This document shows positions 42,603-51,740 of a stretch of 64,000 nucleotides of DNA, one piece after another. The notes beneath the pieces were generated by a model. It searched no databases, was not told the origin of the DNA, and saw only the letters and a list, made by a program, of their open reading frames with translations. Both the position numbers and the translations under genes were made by a program. The stretch spans positions 1,674,001 through 1,738,000 of the forward strand of contig NZ_LAIR01000002.1 in the NCBI RefSeq assembly GCF_001247745.1, in the 5' to 3' direction. Numbering within the stretch: position 1 is the first letter of the stretch; each line of letters begins with the position of its first letter. The DNA is from Luteipulveratus halotolerans. Lineage in GTDB: Bacteria; Actinomycetota; Actinomycetes; Actinomycetales; Dermatophilaceae.

Positions 42603-42862
42603 CGCACCCGCGAGCCGGGCCGACCGTATGGTCGCACGTGGGATGCAGGATCTCGTCGTCGACCGCCGGATCGGAGTCCGCAGGGTCGGGACACGCGGCG
42701 TAGGGACCAGTCGTTTTGCCCGCGCGCCAGTCGGCGTACTTCGGACTGCGTCAGGACGCCGGACCGCGCGAGGACCTTGGTGGGCCCGAGAACGCCCGGG
42801 TGCACACGCCACGACGGCCGGGCGTCGGCGCCTGGAACCGGATGTACGTGGCTCTCGACCGG
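42603..42862. other. Intergenic stretch between ctaA terminator and ctaB, no supported gene
   Basis: About 260 bp of coding-like composition. The longest readings are a plus-strand arginine-rich frame (42628-42906) and a minus-strand frame (42599-42805) that contains VLARSGVLTQSEVRRLARG. The latter is faintly reminiscent of the helix-turn-helix start of AbiEi/DUF559-type proteins. Neither has a good ribosome-binding site or convincing composition. It may be the remnant of a decayed gene. Confidence 0.4.
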
Positions 42863-43828
42863 TCAGAGGGCGAAGTGCAGGAGCGGGTCGACCGCGACGC
42901 CGATGAACAGCAGCGTCAGATAGCTGATCGAGTAGTGGAACAGCCGCATCGGCCGCAGCACCGCGTTGGACGCGTGCGACTTCGCGCGGGCCAGGAGCTT
43001 GTGCGCCTCGAGCAGGAACACCCCGCCGCTCACGACCGCGGTCAGCAGGTAGATCCAGCCCATGTCACCGACCGGCACCAGCGCGAGCGAGGTGGCCACC
43101 GTCGCCCAGCTGTAGAGGACCACCTGCCGCGCCACCGCGACGTCCTTGGCGATGACGGGAAGCATGGGTACGCCGGCCTCGGCGTAGTCGTCGCGGAAGC
43201 GCATCGACAGCGGCCAGTAGTGCGGCGGCGTCCAGAAGAACACCACGAGGAACAGCACCAGCGCCGCCCAGGAGAGCGAGTTGGTGACCGCCGACCAGCC
43301 GATGAGCACCGGCATGCAGCCGGCGACGCCGCCCCAGACGATGTTCTGGGACGTCCGGCGCTTGAGCAGCACGGTGTAGAAGCCGACGTAGAGCACGTTG
43401 GCGGCCAGCGAGAGGCCCGCGGAGAGCCAGTTGACCAGGAGGCCGAGCCAGAGGCTGGAGATGATGCCGAGGGCGATGCCGAAGATCAGGGCGTTGCGCG
43501 GCGAGATCGCACCGGTGACCAGCGGCCGGCCCTCGGTGCGGTGCATCTTGGCGTCGATGTCGCGGTCGAGGTAGCAGTTCAGCGTGTTGGCCGAACCCGC
43601 CGACAGCGAGCCACCGATGAGCGTGGCCACGATCAGCCAGACGTCCGGCACACCACGCTCGGCGAGGAACATGACCGGAAAGGTCGTGACGAGCAGCAGC
43701 TCGATGATGCGCGGCTTGGTCAGCGAGACGTAGTCGGCCACGACCTGTCGAGGCGAACGCTCCTGCCGAGCCTCGGGCGTCTGCGACGTCCCTCGTGCGG
43801 CGGTGGAGCGCGGCTCGATGGCGGTCAC
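42863..43828 (-). CDS. ctaB: Protoheme IX farnesyltransferase CtaB
   Basis: 321-aa UbiA-family prenyltransferase with about nine helices that adds a farnesyl group to heme B, giving heme O. The first Asp-rich motif is NCYLDRDIDAKMHRTEGRPLV and the second RFRDDYAEAGVPMLPVI. GTG 43828 is chosen because AAGGA stands 4 nt ahead; a reading from 43915 adds an unconserved Arg/Gln-rich stretch. A minus-strand TAGACT at 43921-43916 may be its -10, giving a leader of about 80 nt. The oxidase genes themselves are not in the window. Confidence 0.93.
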   Translation of the reverse strand: MTAIEPRSTAARGTSQTPEARQERSPRQVVADYVSLTKPRIIELLLVTTFPVMFLAERGVPDVWLIVATLIGGSLSAGSANTLNCYLDRDIDAKMHRTEGRPLVTGAISPRNALIFGIALGIISSLWLGLLVNWLSAGLSLAANVLYVGFYTVLLKRRTSQNIVWGGVAGCMPVLIGWSAVTNSLSWAALVLFLVVFFWTPPHYWPLSMRFRDDYAEAGVPMLPVIAKDVAVARQVVLYSWATVATSLALVPVGDMGWIYLLTAVVSGGVFLLEAHKLLARAKSHASNAVLRPMRLFHYSISYLTLLFIGVAVDPLLHFAL

Positions 43829-44012
43829 GGTGTCCTTCGGGGGCTGGCGATGCGGCTGCTGGTCATGACAGGCGTGCCGTGGCCGCTCGGCTACGACACG
43901 CTGTCGTTGACGCACAGTCTAGCCACGCGGAGGGCACACTCCCGCACGGCACCACCTGCGGTCTAGGCTCGAACCGAAACACCGTTGCTCGAGTGCGAAG
44001 GAGCACCCATTC

Positions 44013-46169
44013 GTGAGTCAGGACCAGCAGGAGAGCACCGTGGGACAGCGTGACCCCAGTCTCGCGCCACCCGTCGTCACCGAGACCGGCTGGACCGACC
44101 TCGACGTCCGCGCGGTCGACACCGTGCGCGTTCTCGCCGCCGACGCGGTGCAGAAGGTCGGCAACGGCCACCCCGGCACCGCGATGAGCCTGGCGCCGCT
44201 GGCGTACCTGCTCTATCAGAACGTCATGCGCGTCGACCCGAGCGACCCCGAGTGGTTCGGCCGGGACCGCTTCGTCCTGTCGTGCGGCCACTCCAGCCTG
44301 ACCCAGTACATCCAGCTGTACCTCGCCGGCTACGGCCTCGAGCTGGACGACCTCAAGGCCCTGCGCACCTGGGGCTCGCTCACGCCGGGTCACCCCGAGG
44401 TGCACCACACCAAGGGTGTCGACATCACGACCGGCCCGCTCGGGTCCGGCCTCGCCTCCGCGGTCGGCATGGCGATGGCCCAGCGCCGTCAGCGCGGGTT
44501 GTTCGACCCCGAGGCCGCGCCCGGTGAGAGCCCGTTCGACCACCACGTCTACGTCATCGCCTCCGACGGCGACATCATGGAGGGCGTCACCTCCGAGGCG
44601 TCCTCGCTCGCCGGCCACCAGGAGCTCGGCAACCTCACCGTCATCTACGACGAGAACTCCATCTCGATCGAGGACGACACCGACATCTCCTTCTCCGAGG
44701 ACGTCGCGAAGCGCTACGAGGCGTACGGCTGGCACACCGAGGTCGTCGACTGGCGCGTCTCGCACCAGAACGGCGGCTACGTCGAGGACGTCGACGCGCT
44801 GCTCGCGGCGATCGAGTCCGGCAAGAAGGTCACCGACAAGCCGACCATCGTCGTGCTGCGCACGGTCATCGGCTGGCCGGCTCCCACCAAGCAGGACACC
44901 GGCGCAGCCCACGGCTCGGCCCTCGGTGACGACGAGGTCGCCGCCACCAAGAAGCTCCTCGGCTTCGACCCCGAGCAGACCTTCGAGGTCAGCGACGAGG
45001 TCATCAGCCACACCCGTCAGGCCACCGAGCGTGGCCAGCAGGCGCACGCCGAGTGGCAGAAGTCGTACGACGCATGGCGGGCCGCACACGCCGACCGCGC
45101 CGAGCTGCTCGACCGGGTCCTCGCCCACCGGCTCCCGGACGGCTTCGCCGAGGCGTTCCCGACCTTCGAGGCCGACGAGAAGGGCATCGCGACCCGTGCG
45201 GCGTCCGGCAAGGTGCTCGGCGCGCTCGCGCCGGTCCTGCCCGAGCTGTGGGGTGGCTCCGCCGACCTCGCCGGCTCCAACAACACGACCATGGAGGGCG
45301 AGCCGAGCTTCGTGCCTGCCTCCAAGCAGACGAAGTCCTGGTCGGGTGGCCCGTACGGCCGCACCCTCCACTTCGGCATCCGCGAGAACGCCATGGGCAT
45401 GATCCTCAACGGCATCGCGCTCGAGGGCCTCACCAAGCCCTACGGCGGCACGTTCCTGGTCTTCTCCGACTACATGCGCCCCGCCGTCCGGCTGGCCGCG
45501 ATCCAGCAGCTGCCCGTCACCTACGTATGGACGCACGACTCGATCGGCGTCGGCGAGGACGGCCCGACGCACCAGCCGATCGAGCACCTCGCGGCGCTGC
45601 GGGCGATCCCCGGGCTCGACGTCGTACGACCCGGTGACGCCAACGAGACCGCCGTCGCCTGGCGCACCATCCTGGGCCACGTCGACCACCCGGCCGCCCT
45701 GGCGCTGACCCGTCAGGCGCTGCCGACTCTGGACCGCACGGAGTACGCGTCGGCCGACGGCGTCGCCAAGGGCGGTTACGTCCTCGCCGACGCCGACAAG
45801 GACACGCCTGACGTCATCCTGGTGGCCACGGGGTCCGAGCTCAGCCTCGCGGTCGAGGCCCGGAAGACGTTGAAGGACAAGGGTGTTGACGCTCGTGTGG
45901 TGTCGATGCCGTGCCGTGAGTGGTTCGCTGCTCAGGACCAGTCCTATCGTGACGAGGTCCTCCCGCCCGCTGTCAAGGCGCGCGTGAGCGTCGAGGCGGC
46001 CACGCCGTTCGGCTGGCACGAGATCGTCGGCGACGCAGGCCGGGTCATCGGCATCGACCACTTCGGCGCCTCGGCCGACGCCAAGACGCTGTTCGAGAAG
46101 TTCGGCTTCACCGCGGACGCCGTGGTGCAGGCCGCCCAGGAGTCCATCACGGCAGCAGGAGGCAACTGA
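44013..46169 (+). CDS. tkt: Transketolase
   Basis: 718 aa. ThDP enzyme moving two-carbon units between pentose-, heptose- and triose-phosphates. The ThDP/Mg motif is ASDGDIMEGVTSEASSLAG with N-x-S further on (YDENSISIE). The N-terminal catalytic His is in GNGHPGTAMSLAPLAYLLY, the second-domain Glu in FGIRENAMGMILNGI, and VWTHDSIGVGEDGPTHQPIEH is typical. GTG 44013 has AGGAG 9 nt ahead; a TAGGCT at 43964-43969 could be the -10. First gene of the pentose-phosphate operon, 1 bp from tal. Confidence 0.97.
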   Translation: MSQDQQESTVGQRDPSLAPPVVTETGWTDLDVRAVDTVRVLAADAVQKVGNGHPGTAMSLAPLAYLLYQNVMRVDPSDPEWFGRDRFVLSCGHSSLTQYIQLYLAGYGLELDDLKALRTWGSLTPGHPEVHHTKGVDITTGPLGSGLASAVGMAMAQRRQRGLFDPEAAPGESPFDHHVYVIASDGDIMEGVTSEASSLAGHQELGNLTVIYDENSISIEDDTDISFSEDVAKRYEAYGWHTEVVDWRVSHQNGGYVEDVDALLAAIESGKKVTDKPTIVVLRTVIGWPAPTKQDTGAAHGSALGDDEVAATKKLLGFDPEQTFEVSDEVISHTRQATERGQQAHAEWQKSYDAWRAAHADRAELLDRVLAHRLPDGFAEAFPTFEADEKGIATRAASGKVLGALAPVLPELWGGSADLAGSNNTTMEGEPSFVPASKQTKSWSGGPYGRTLHFGIRENAMGMILNGIALEGLTKPYGGTFLVFSDYMRPAVRLAAIQQLPVTYVWTHDSIGVGEDGPTHQPIEHLAALRAIPGLDVVRPGDANETAVAWRTILGHVDHPAALALTRQALPTLDRTEYASADGVAKGGYVLADADKDTPDVILVATGSELSLAVEARKTLKDKGVDARVVSMPCREWFAAQDQSYRDEVLPPAVKARVSVEAATPFGWHEIVGDAGRVIGIDHFGASADAKTLFEKFGFTADAVVQAAQESITAAGGN

Positions 46170-46170
46170 C

Positions 46171-47316
46171 ATGGCCACCACCAACCCGCGCATCAAGGCG
46201 CTGTCCGATGTGGGCGTCTCGATCTGGCTGGACGACCTCAACCGCCCGATGATCGGCTCGGGTGACCTGCAGAAGCTCATCGACGAGCAGGACGTCGTCG
46301 GGGTCACCACCAACCCCACGATCTTCGCGTCCGCGCTGAAGGACGGCACCGCCTACAACGAGCAGGTCAAGCAGCTCGCCGACCAGGGCGCAGGCGTCGA
46401 CGACGCCGTCTTCGCGATCACCACCGAGGACGTGCGCAACGCGTGCGACGTGATGCGCCCGGTGTACGACGCGACCGATGGCCAGGACGGACGGGTGTCG
46501 ATCGAGGTCGACCCGCGACTGGCGCACGAGACGCAGAAGACCGTCGAGATGGCCAAGCAGCTGTGGCAGACGGTCGACCGCCCCAACGTGATGATCAAGA
46601 TCCCGGCCACGGTCGAGGGCCTTCCCGCCATCACCCAGGTGCTGGCCGAGGGCATCAGCGTCAACGTCACACTGATCTTCAGCCTCGAGCGCTACCGCGG
46701 GGTCATGAACGCGTTCCTCACCGGCCTGGAGCAGGCCCGTGAGGCGGGCAAGGAACTCCCGTCGATCCGTTCGGTGGCCTCGTTCTTCGTGTCTCGCGTC
46801 GACTCCGAGATCGACAAGCGGCTGGACGCCATCGGTTCCGACGAGGCGAAGGCCCTCAAGGGCAAGGCAGGTGTCGCCAACGCCCGGCTCGCCTACCAGG
46901 CCTACGAAGAGGTCTTCGGCACCCCGCGCTGGCAGACGCTCGCCGACGACGGCGCGCACACCCAGCGGCCGCTGTGGGCCTCCACGGGAGTCAAGGACCC
47001 GGCGTACCCCGACACGATGTACGTCGTCGAGCTGGCGGCCCCGGACACCGTCAACACGATGCCGCCCAAGACTCTCGAGGCGCTCGCCGACCACGGCGAG
47101 GTCAAGGGTGACGCCGTCACGGGGTCGTACGACGACGCCAAGACGGTGCTCGACCAGCTCGAGCAGCTCGGCGTCAGCTACGCCGACGTCGTGGCCGTAC
47201 TCGAGACCGAGGGCGTCGAGAAGTTCGAGAAGTCGTGGGACGAGCTCCTCGCCAGTGTCGAGGGAGAGCTGACCACGGCCGGAGGCAACGCCGACTACGC
47301 CACTCAGGAGGCCTGA
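46171..47316 (+). CDS. tal: Transaldolase
   Basis: 381 aa, the longer actinobacterial/cyanobacterial class. Transfers the dihydroxyacetone moiety from sedoheptulose-7-phosphate to glyceraldehyde-3-phosphate. The Schiff-base lysine is in NVMIKIPATVEGLPA. Other family segments are VSIWLDDLNRPMI, GVTTNPTIFASAL, SVNVTLIFSLERYR and VASFFVSRVDSEID. It is not fused to phosphoglucose isomerase as in some bacteria; pgi follows 2 bp later as a separate gene. Confidence 0.96.
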   Translation: MATTNPRIKALSDVGVSIWLDDLNRPMIGSGDLQKLIDEQDVVGVTTNPTIFASALKDGTAYNEQVKQLADQGAGVDDAVFAITTEDVRNACDVMRPVYDATDGQDGRVSIEVDPRLAHETQKTVEMAKQLWQTVDRPNVMIKIPATVEGLPAITQVLAEGISVNVTLIFSLERYRGVMNAFLTGLEQAREAGKELPSIRSVASFFVSRVDSEIDKRLDAIGSDEAKALKGKAGVANARLAYQAYEEVFGTPRWQTLADDGAHTQRPLWASTGVKDPAYPDTMYVVELAAPDTVNTMPPKTLEALADHGEVKGDAVTGSYDDAKTVLDQLEQLGVSYADVVAVLETEGVEKFEKSWDELLASVEGELTTAGGNADYATQEA

Positions 47317-47318
47317 GC

Positions 47319-48962
47319 GTGAACGACGTCCCCGGGAGCTCGGTCGCAGTCACCGCCTCGGGTGCGGCTGCCGACGCCATTGACGCCCACCTGAGTGCAC
47401 TGGTCGAGCAGAAGTTCGCCAGCCGACTGTTCGACCAGGACCACACGCTGTGGGGCCCGGCCGCCGAGGATGAGTCCGCCAAGCGGCTCTCCTGGGTCGG
47501 CCTGGCCCGGTCGTCCCGTCCGCTCGTCGGCGAGATCGCCGCGATCCGTGACGAGCTGTCCTCCGCCGGCCTCGACCACGTCGTCCTGTGCGGCATGGGC
47601 GGGTCGTCGCTCGCGCCCGAGGTGATCTGCGCGACAGCCGGCGTGCCCCTCACGGTGCTCGACTCCTCACAGCCCGACATGGTCCGGGCCGCGGTGTCCG
47701 ACCGGCTCGACCGCACCGTCGTCGTGGTGTCGTCCAAGTCCGGCTCGACGGTCGAGACCGACAGTCAGCGGCGGGTCTACGAGAAGGCGTTCACCGACGC
47801 CGGCATCGACCCCAAGGACCGGTTCGTCGTCGTCACCGACCCGGGCAGCCCTCTCGACGAGGAAGCCCGCACGGCCGGTTACCGTGTCGTCAACGCCGAC
47901 CCGCAGGTCGGCGGCCGGTACTCCGCGCTCACCGCCTTCGGCCTGGTGCCGAGCGGACTCGCCGGCGCCGACGTCGAGGCCCTGCTCGACCAGGCCGAGG
48001 CGATCACCGACGTCCTCGCCGCAGACGACGAGGCCAACCCGGCTCTGCGTCTCGGCGCCGCGCTCGGAGGCACCTCTCCCCTGCGCAACAAGGTGCTGCT
48101 GATCGACGCAGGGACGTCGGCGGTCGGGTTCGGCGACTGGGCCGAGCAGCTCATCGCTGAGAGCACCGGCAAGGACGGCACCGGTCTGCTCCCGGTCGTC
48201 GTCGGGGACGCTCCGGCCGGCGAGCTGCTCGACGACGAGCTGCGCGTGAGCCTGCTGCCCGAGGACACCGAGGACGCCGTCGCCGGTGAGGCCGCCGTCG
48301 GGGTCTCCGGGTCCTTGGGTGCCCAGATACTGCTGTGGGAGGCCGCGACCGCCGTCGCCGGTCGGCTGCTCGGCATCAACCCGTTCGACCAGCCCGACGT
48401 CGAGTCCGCGAAGAAGGCTGCGCGCGAGCTGCTCGACGGTGGTGCCTCCGGAGGCGACGCACCGGCGTTCACCGACGGAGCCGTCGAGGTGCGCGCTCTC
48501 GGTGGCGACTGGCTCGGCGAGGCGAGCACGGTCGCCGAGGCCGTCCGCGCGCTGATCGGGCAGCTGCCCGAGCATGGCTACCTCGCCGTCATGGCCTACC
48601 TCGACCGCATCGCCGACTCGGCGCTGGCCGACGTCCGTGTGGCGTTCGCCAGGGCCACCGGTCGGCCGGTCACCTTCGGCTGGGGCCCACGGTTCCTGCA
48701 CTCCACCGGCCAGTACCACAAGGGCGGGGCGCCCGAAGGCGTCTACCTGCAGATCACCACCACGCCTCACGAGGACCTGGCCGTACCCGGCCGCGACTTC
48801 ACCCTGGGCGACTTCATCGCCGCCCAGGCCGGCGGCGACGCCCAGGTCCTGGCCGAGCACGATCGTCCGGTGCTGCGCCTGCACCTCACCGACCATGACG
48901 ACGGCCTCGCCCAGGTCATGCAGGTGGTCGGCGGTCTCGACGGCGAGGAGGTCCGGTCGTGA
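47319..48962 (+). CDS. pgi: Glucose-6-phosphate isomerase
   Basis: 547 aa. Interconverts glucose-6-phosphate and fructose-6-phosphate, linking the operon to glycolysis. SIS-fold motifs: LCGMGGSSLAPEVI (sugar-phosphate loop), VVVSSKSGSTVETDSQR, VTDPGSPLDEEA and a C-terminal TFGWGPRFLHSTGQYHKGG. This is the divergent class found next to tal and zwf in actinobacteria rather than the classical E. coli-type Pgi. GTG 47319 has AGGAGG (47306-47311) 7 nt ahead. Its end overlaps zwf by 4 bp (GTGA). Confidence 0.93.
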   Translation: MNDVPGSSVAVTASGAAADAIDAHLSALVEQKFASRLFDQDHTLWGPAAEDESAKRLSWVGLARSSRPLVGEIAAIRDELSSAGLDHVVLCGMGGSSLAPEVICATAGVPLTVLDSSQPDMVRAAVSDRLDRTVVVVSSKSGSTVETDSQRRVYEKAFTDAGIDPKDRFVVVTDPGSPLDEEARTAGYRVVNADPQVGGRYSALTAFGLVPSGLAGADVEALLDQAEAITDVLAADDEANPALRLGAALGGTSPLRNKVLLIDAGTSAVGFGDWAEQLIAESTGKDGTGLLPVVVGDAPAGELLDDELRVSLLPEDTEDAVAGEAAVGVSGSLGAQILLWEAATAVAGRLLGINPFDQPDVESAKKAARELLDGGASGGDAPAFTDGAVEVRALGGDWLGEASTVAEAVRALIGQLPEHGYLAVMAYLDRIADSALADVRVAFARATGRPVTFGWGPRFLHSTGQYHKGGAPEGVYLQITTTPHEDLAVPGRDFTLGDFIAAQAGGDAQVLAEHDRPVLRLHLTDHDDGLAQVMQVVGGLDGEEVRS

Positions 48963-50503
48963 GCCCGGCCCGTGTGGCCAGGGGCATCAACCCGCTGCGT
49001 CAGGTCGAGGACAAGCGACTCCCCCGGATCGCCGGGCCGTGCGCCATGGTCCTCTTCGGCGTCACCGGTGACCTCGCCCGCAAGAAGCTCATGCCGGCGA
49101 TCTACGACCTGTCCAACCGCGGTCTGCTCCCGCCGGGCTTCTCGCTCGTCGGTTTCGCGCGGCGTGACTGGGAGGACCAGGACTTCGGCAAGATCGTCTA
49201 CGACGCCGTGCGCGAGCACTCGCGCACGCCGTTCCGCGAGGACGTCTGGCGCAATCTCGCCGAGGGATTCCGTTTCGTACCAGGCACCTTCGACGATCCC
49301 GCCGCCTTCGACCTGCTCGCCCAGACGGTCAAGGAGCTCGACGAGAGCCGCGGCACGGGCGGCAACACGGCCTTCTACCTCTCGATCCCACCGGCGTTCT
49401 TCTCGGTGGTGTGCGAGCAGCTCGAGCGCAGTGGGCTGTCGGTCCCGGGCAACAACGAGTGGCGACGCGTCGTCATCGAGAAGCCGTTCGGGCACGACCT
49501 CAAGAGCGCTCGTGAGCTCAACGCGATCGTCGAGGGCGTCTTCCCCGCCGACTCGGTGTTCCGCATCGACCACTACCTCGGCAAGGAGACCGTTCAGAAC
49601 ATCCTGGCGCTGCGCTTCGCCAACCAGATGTTCGAGCCGGTGTGGAACTCCCACTACGTCGACCACGTGCAGATCACCATGGCCGAGGACATCGGCATCG
49701 CAGGACGGGCCGGCTACTACGACGGCATCGGCGCTGCCCGCGACGTCATCCAGAACCACCTCCTTCAGCTGCTGGCCCTCACGGCCATGGAGCAGCCCAA
49801 CTCCTTCGAGGCCTCGGACCTGCGTACGGAGAAGGAGAAGGTGCTCGCCGCCGTGCGGGTGCCCAAGGACCTGACCAAGGCGACCGCTCGCGGGCAGTAC
49901 GCCGCCGGCTGGCAGGGCAGCGAGAAGGTCATCGGCTATCTCGACGAGGACGGCATCAGCGCCCGGTCGACGACCGAGACGTACGCCGCCCTCAAGCTCG
50001 AGGTGCACACGCGGCGGTGGGCCGGGGTGCCGTTCTACCTGCGGACCGGCAAACGGCTCGGCAAGCGTGTCACCGAGATCGCGGTGGTGTTCAAGCGCGC
50101 ACCCCACCTCCCGTTCACCGACACCGCCACCGAGGAGCTCGGCCAGAACGCCATCGTGATCCGGGTCCAGCCCGACGAAGGCATCACGATGCGGTTCGGC
50201 TCCAAGGTGCCCGGTGCGGGATCGATGGAGGTCCGCGACGTCACCATGGACTTCGGCTACGGCAGCGCCTTCACCGAGTCCAGCCCCGAGGCGTACGAAC
50301 GGCTCATCCTGGACGTGCTGCTCGGCGACCCGCCGCTCTTCCCGCGGCACGAGGAGGTCGAGCTCTCCTGGAAGATCCTCGACCCCGTCGAGCAGTTCTG
50401 GGCCAAGAAGGGCAGTCCACAGCCGTACGACTCGGGCGGCTGGGGGCCTGCCAGCGCCGACGACATGATGCACCGCGACGGACGGACCTGGAGGATGCCT
50501 TGA
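48959..50503 (+). CDS. zwf: Glucose-6-phosphate 1-dehydrogenase
   Basis: 514 aa. First oxidative step of the pentose-phosphate pathway, giving 6-phosphoglucono-lactone and NADPH. The nucleotide loop is FGVTGDLARKKLMPAIYDL, and the active-site signature RIDHYLGKETVQN holds the catalytic His and substrate-binding residues; EKPFGHD is also present. It needs OpcA for activity in corynebacteria, and opcA is next, 55 bp downstream. Confidence 0.97.
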   Translation: MSPARVARGINPLRQVEDKRLPRIAGPCAMVLFGVTGDLARKKLMPAIYDLSNRGLLPPGFSLVGFARRDWEDQDFGKIVYDAVREHSRTPFREDVWRNLAEGFRFVPGTFDDPAAFDLLAQTVKELDESRGTGGNTAFYLSIPPAFFSVVCEQLERSGLSVPGNNEWRRVVIEKPFGHDLKSARELNAIVEGVFPADSVFRIDHYLGKETVQNILALRFANQMFEPVWNSHYVDHVQITMAEDIGIAGRAGYYDGIGAARDVIQNHLLQLLALTAMEQPNSFEASDLRTEKEKVLAAVRVPKDLTKATARGQYAAGWQGSEKVIGYLDEDGISARSTTETYAALKLEVHTRRWAGVPFYLRTGKRLGKRVTEIAVVFKRAPHLPFTDTATEELGQNAIVIRVQPDEGITMRFGSKVPGAGSMEVRDVTMDFGYGSAFTESSPEAYERLILDVLLGDPPLFPRHEEVELSWKILDPVEQFWAKKGSPQPYDSGGWGPASADDMMHRDGRTWRMP

Positions 50504-50558
50504 CCACCCCACTCAGCTCTCCGCTCGTTGATCGCTCCGCTCCTGATCGGGGACGCCG

Positions 50559-51740
50559 GTGATCGTCGACCTGCCCAGCGCCACGACCCAGGACGTCAGC
50601 AAGAAGCTCGTCCGGCTGCGCAACCAGACGGGTGCGATGACACTCGGCCGGGTGCTCACACTGGTGATCGTCGTCAGCGAGGACGACGCCGACGCGGCCC
50701 TGGAGTCCGCGAGCGACGCGACCCGTCAGCACCCGAGCCGCATCATCGCCCTCGTCATGGGCAACAAACGCGGAGCGAGCCGGCTCGACGCGCAGATCCG
50801 TCTGGGCGGCGATGCGGGCGCGAGCGAGATCGTCGTCCTGCGGCTGTTCGGTCCTCTGACCGGCCATGGTCGGTCGGTCATCACTCCGCTCCTGCTTCCG
50901 GACTCGCCCATCGTGGTGTGGTGGCCCTCTGGTGCACCCGCCGACGTCTCGGCGTCGCCGATCGGCCAGATCGCCCAGCGGCGCATCACCGACTCGGCGA
51001 CCAGTCGCAGCCCGCGCCGGGATCTGCAGCGCCGCGCGGACACCTACGCCGACGGTGACACCGACCTCGCGTGGACCCGCCTGACGCGGTGGCGAGGTCT
51101 GCTCGCGGCCGCCCTCGACCAGGCACCGTACGAGTCGGTCACCGAGGCGACCGTGACCGGAGCCTCCGACTCCCCCAGCACTGACCTGCTCGCGGCGTGG
51201 CTCGCCGTGCGACTGCGCTGCAAGGTCCGCCGAGCACGCACCCGAGCGGGTGTGGGCATGGTGAGTGTGCGGCTCGAGCGCGCCAGCGGCCCCGTCGACC
51301 TGGTGCGTACGGAGGGCAGCATCGCGACCCTTAGCCAGCCGGGGCAGCCGGTGCGCCGGATCAACCTGGCACGGATCACCGACGCCCAGGCACTCGCCGA
51401 GGAGCTGCGTCGCCTCGACCCCGACGAGGTCTACGAGGAGGCGCTCGTCAAGGGCCTGAAGAAGGTCGGTCCGGCGACGATGACCGGCTCGCAGGCGGTC
51501 GCCGAAGGCGAGGCGCCCTCAGTCCGCGAAGCAGCCCAGGCCGGCGAGAAGGCCAGGCGCGAAGGCCGCAAGCTCACCGGCAACGCGATGGTCGAGGCCG
51601 CACCGTCCACGTCGAAGTCGACCCCAGCCGTCAAGAAGGCCGCCCGCCGCAAGCTCGACGAGAAGGCCGGCAAGAAGGCGCCCGCCAAGAAGTCCGCGGC
51701 CAGGGTCAAGCGCACCACGACTCCGAAGCGGTCGTCGTGA
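50559..51740 (+). CDS. opcA: OpcA, glucose-6-phosphate dehydrogenase assembly protein, with basic C-terminal tail
   Basis: 393 aa. OpcA is required for assembly and redox control of Zwf in actinobacteria. Family segments: GRVLTLVIVVSEDDADAALE, RIIALVMGNKRGASRLDAQI and TPLLLPDSPIVVWWPSGAP. Typical homologues end near 300-350 residues; here about 70 more follow. This tail is rich in Lys and Ala (KKAARRKLDEKAGKKAPAKK, then a short basic end), like the tails of actinobacterial HU proteins. GTG start; the stop overlaps pgl by 4 bp. Confidence 0.92.
   Translation: MIVDLPSATTQDVSKKLVRLRNQTGAMTLGRVLTLVIVVSEDDADAALESASDATRQHPSRIIALVMGNKRGASRLDAQIRLGGDAGASEIVVLRLFGPLTGHGRSVITPLLLPDSPIVVWWPSGAPADVSASPIGQIAQRRITDSATSRSPRRDLQRRADTYADGDTDLAWTRLTRWRGLLAAALDQAPYESVTEATVTGASDSPSTDLLAAWLAVRLRCKVRRARTRAGVGMVSVRLERASGPVDLVRTEGSIATLSQPGQPVRRINLARITDAQALAEELRRLDPDEVYEEALVKGLKKVGPATMTGSQAVAEGEAPSVREAAQAGEKARREGRKLTGNAMVEAAPSTSKSTPAVKKAARRKLDEKAGKKAPAKKSAARVKRTTTPKRSS

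Noticed and set aside
42628..42906. Arg-rich plus-strand frame in the ctaA-ctaB gap
   Set aside because: Runs into ctaB on the other strand, no ribosome-binding site, random-looking composition.
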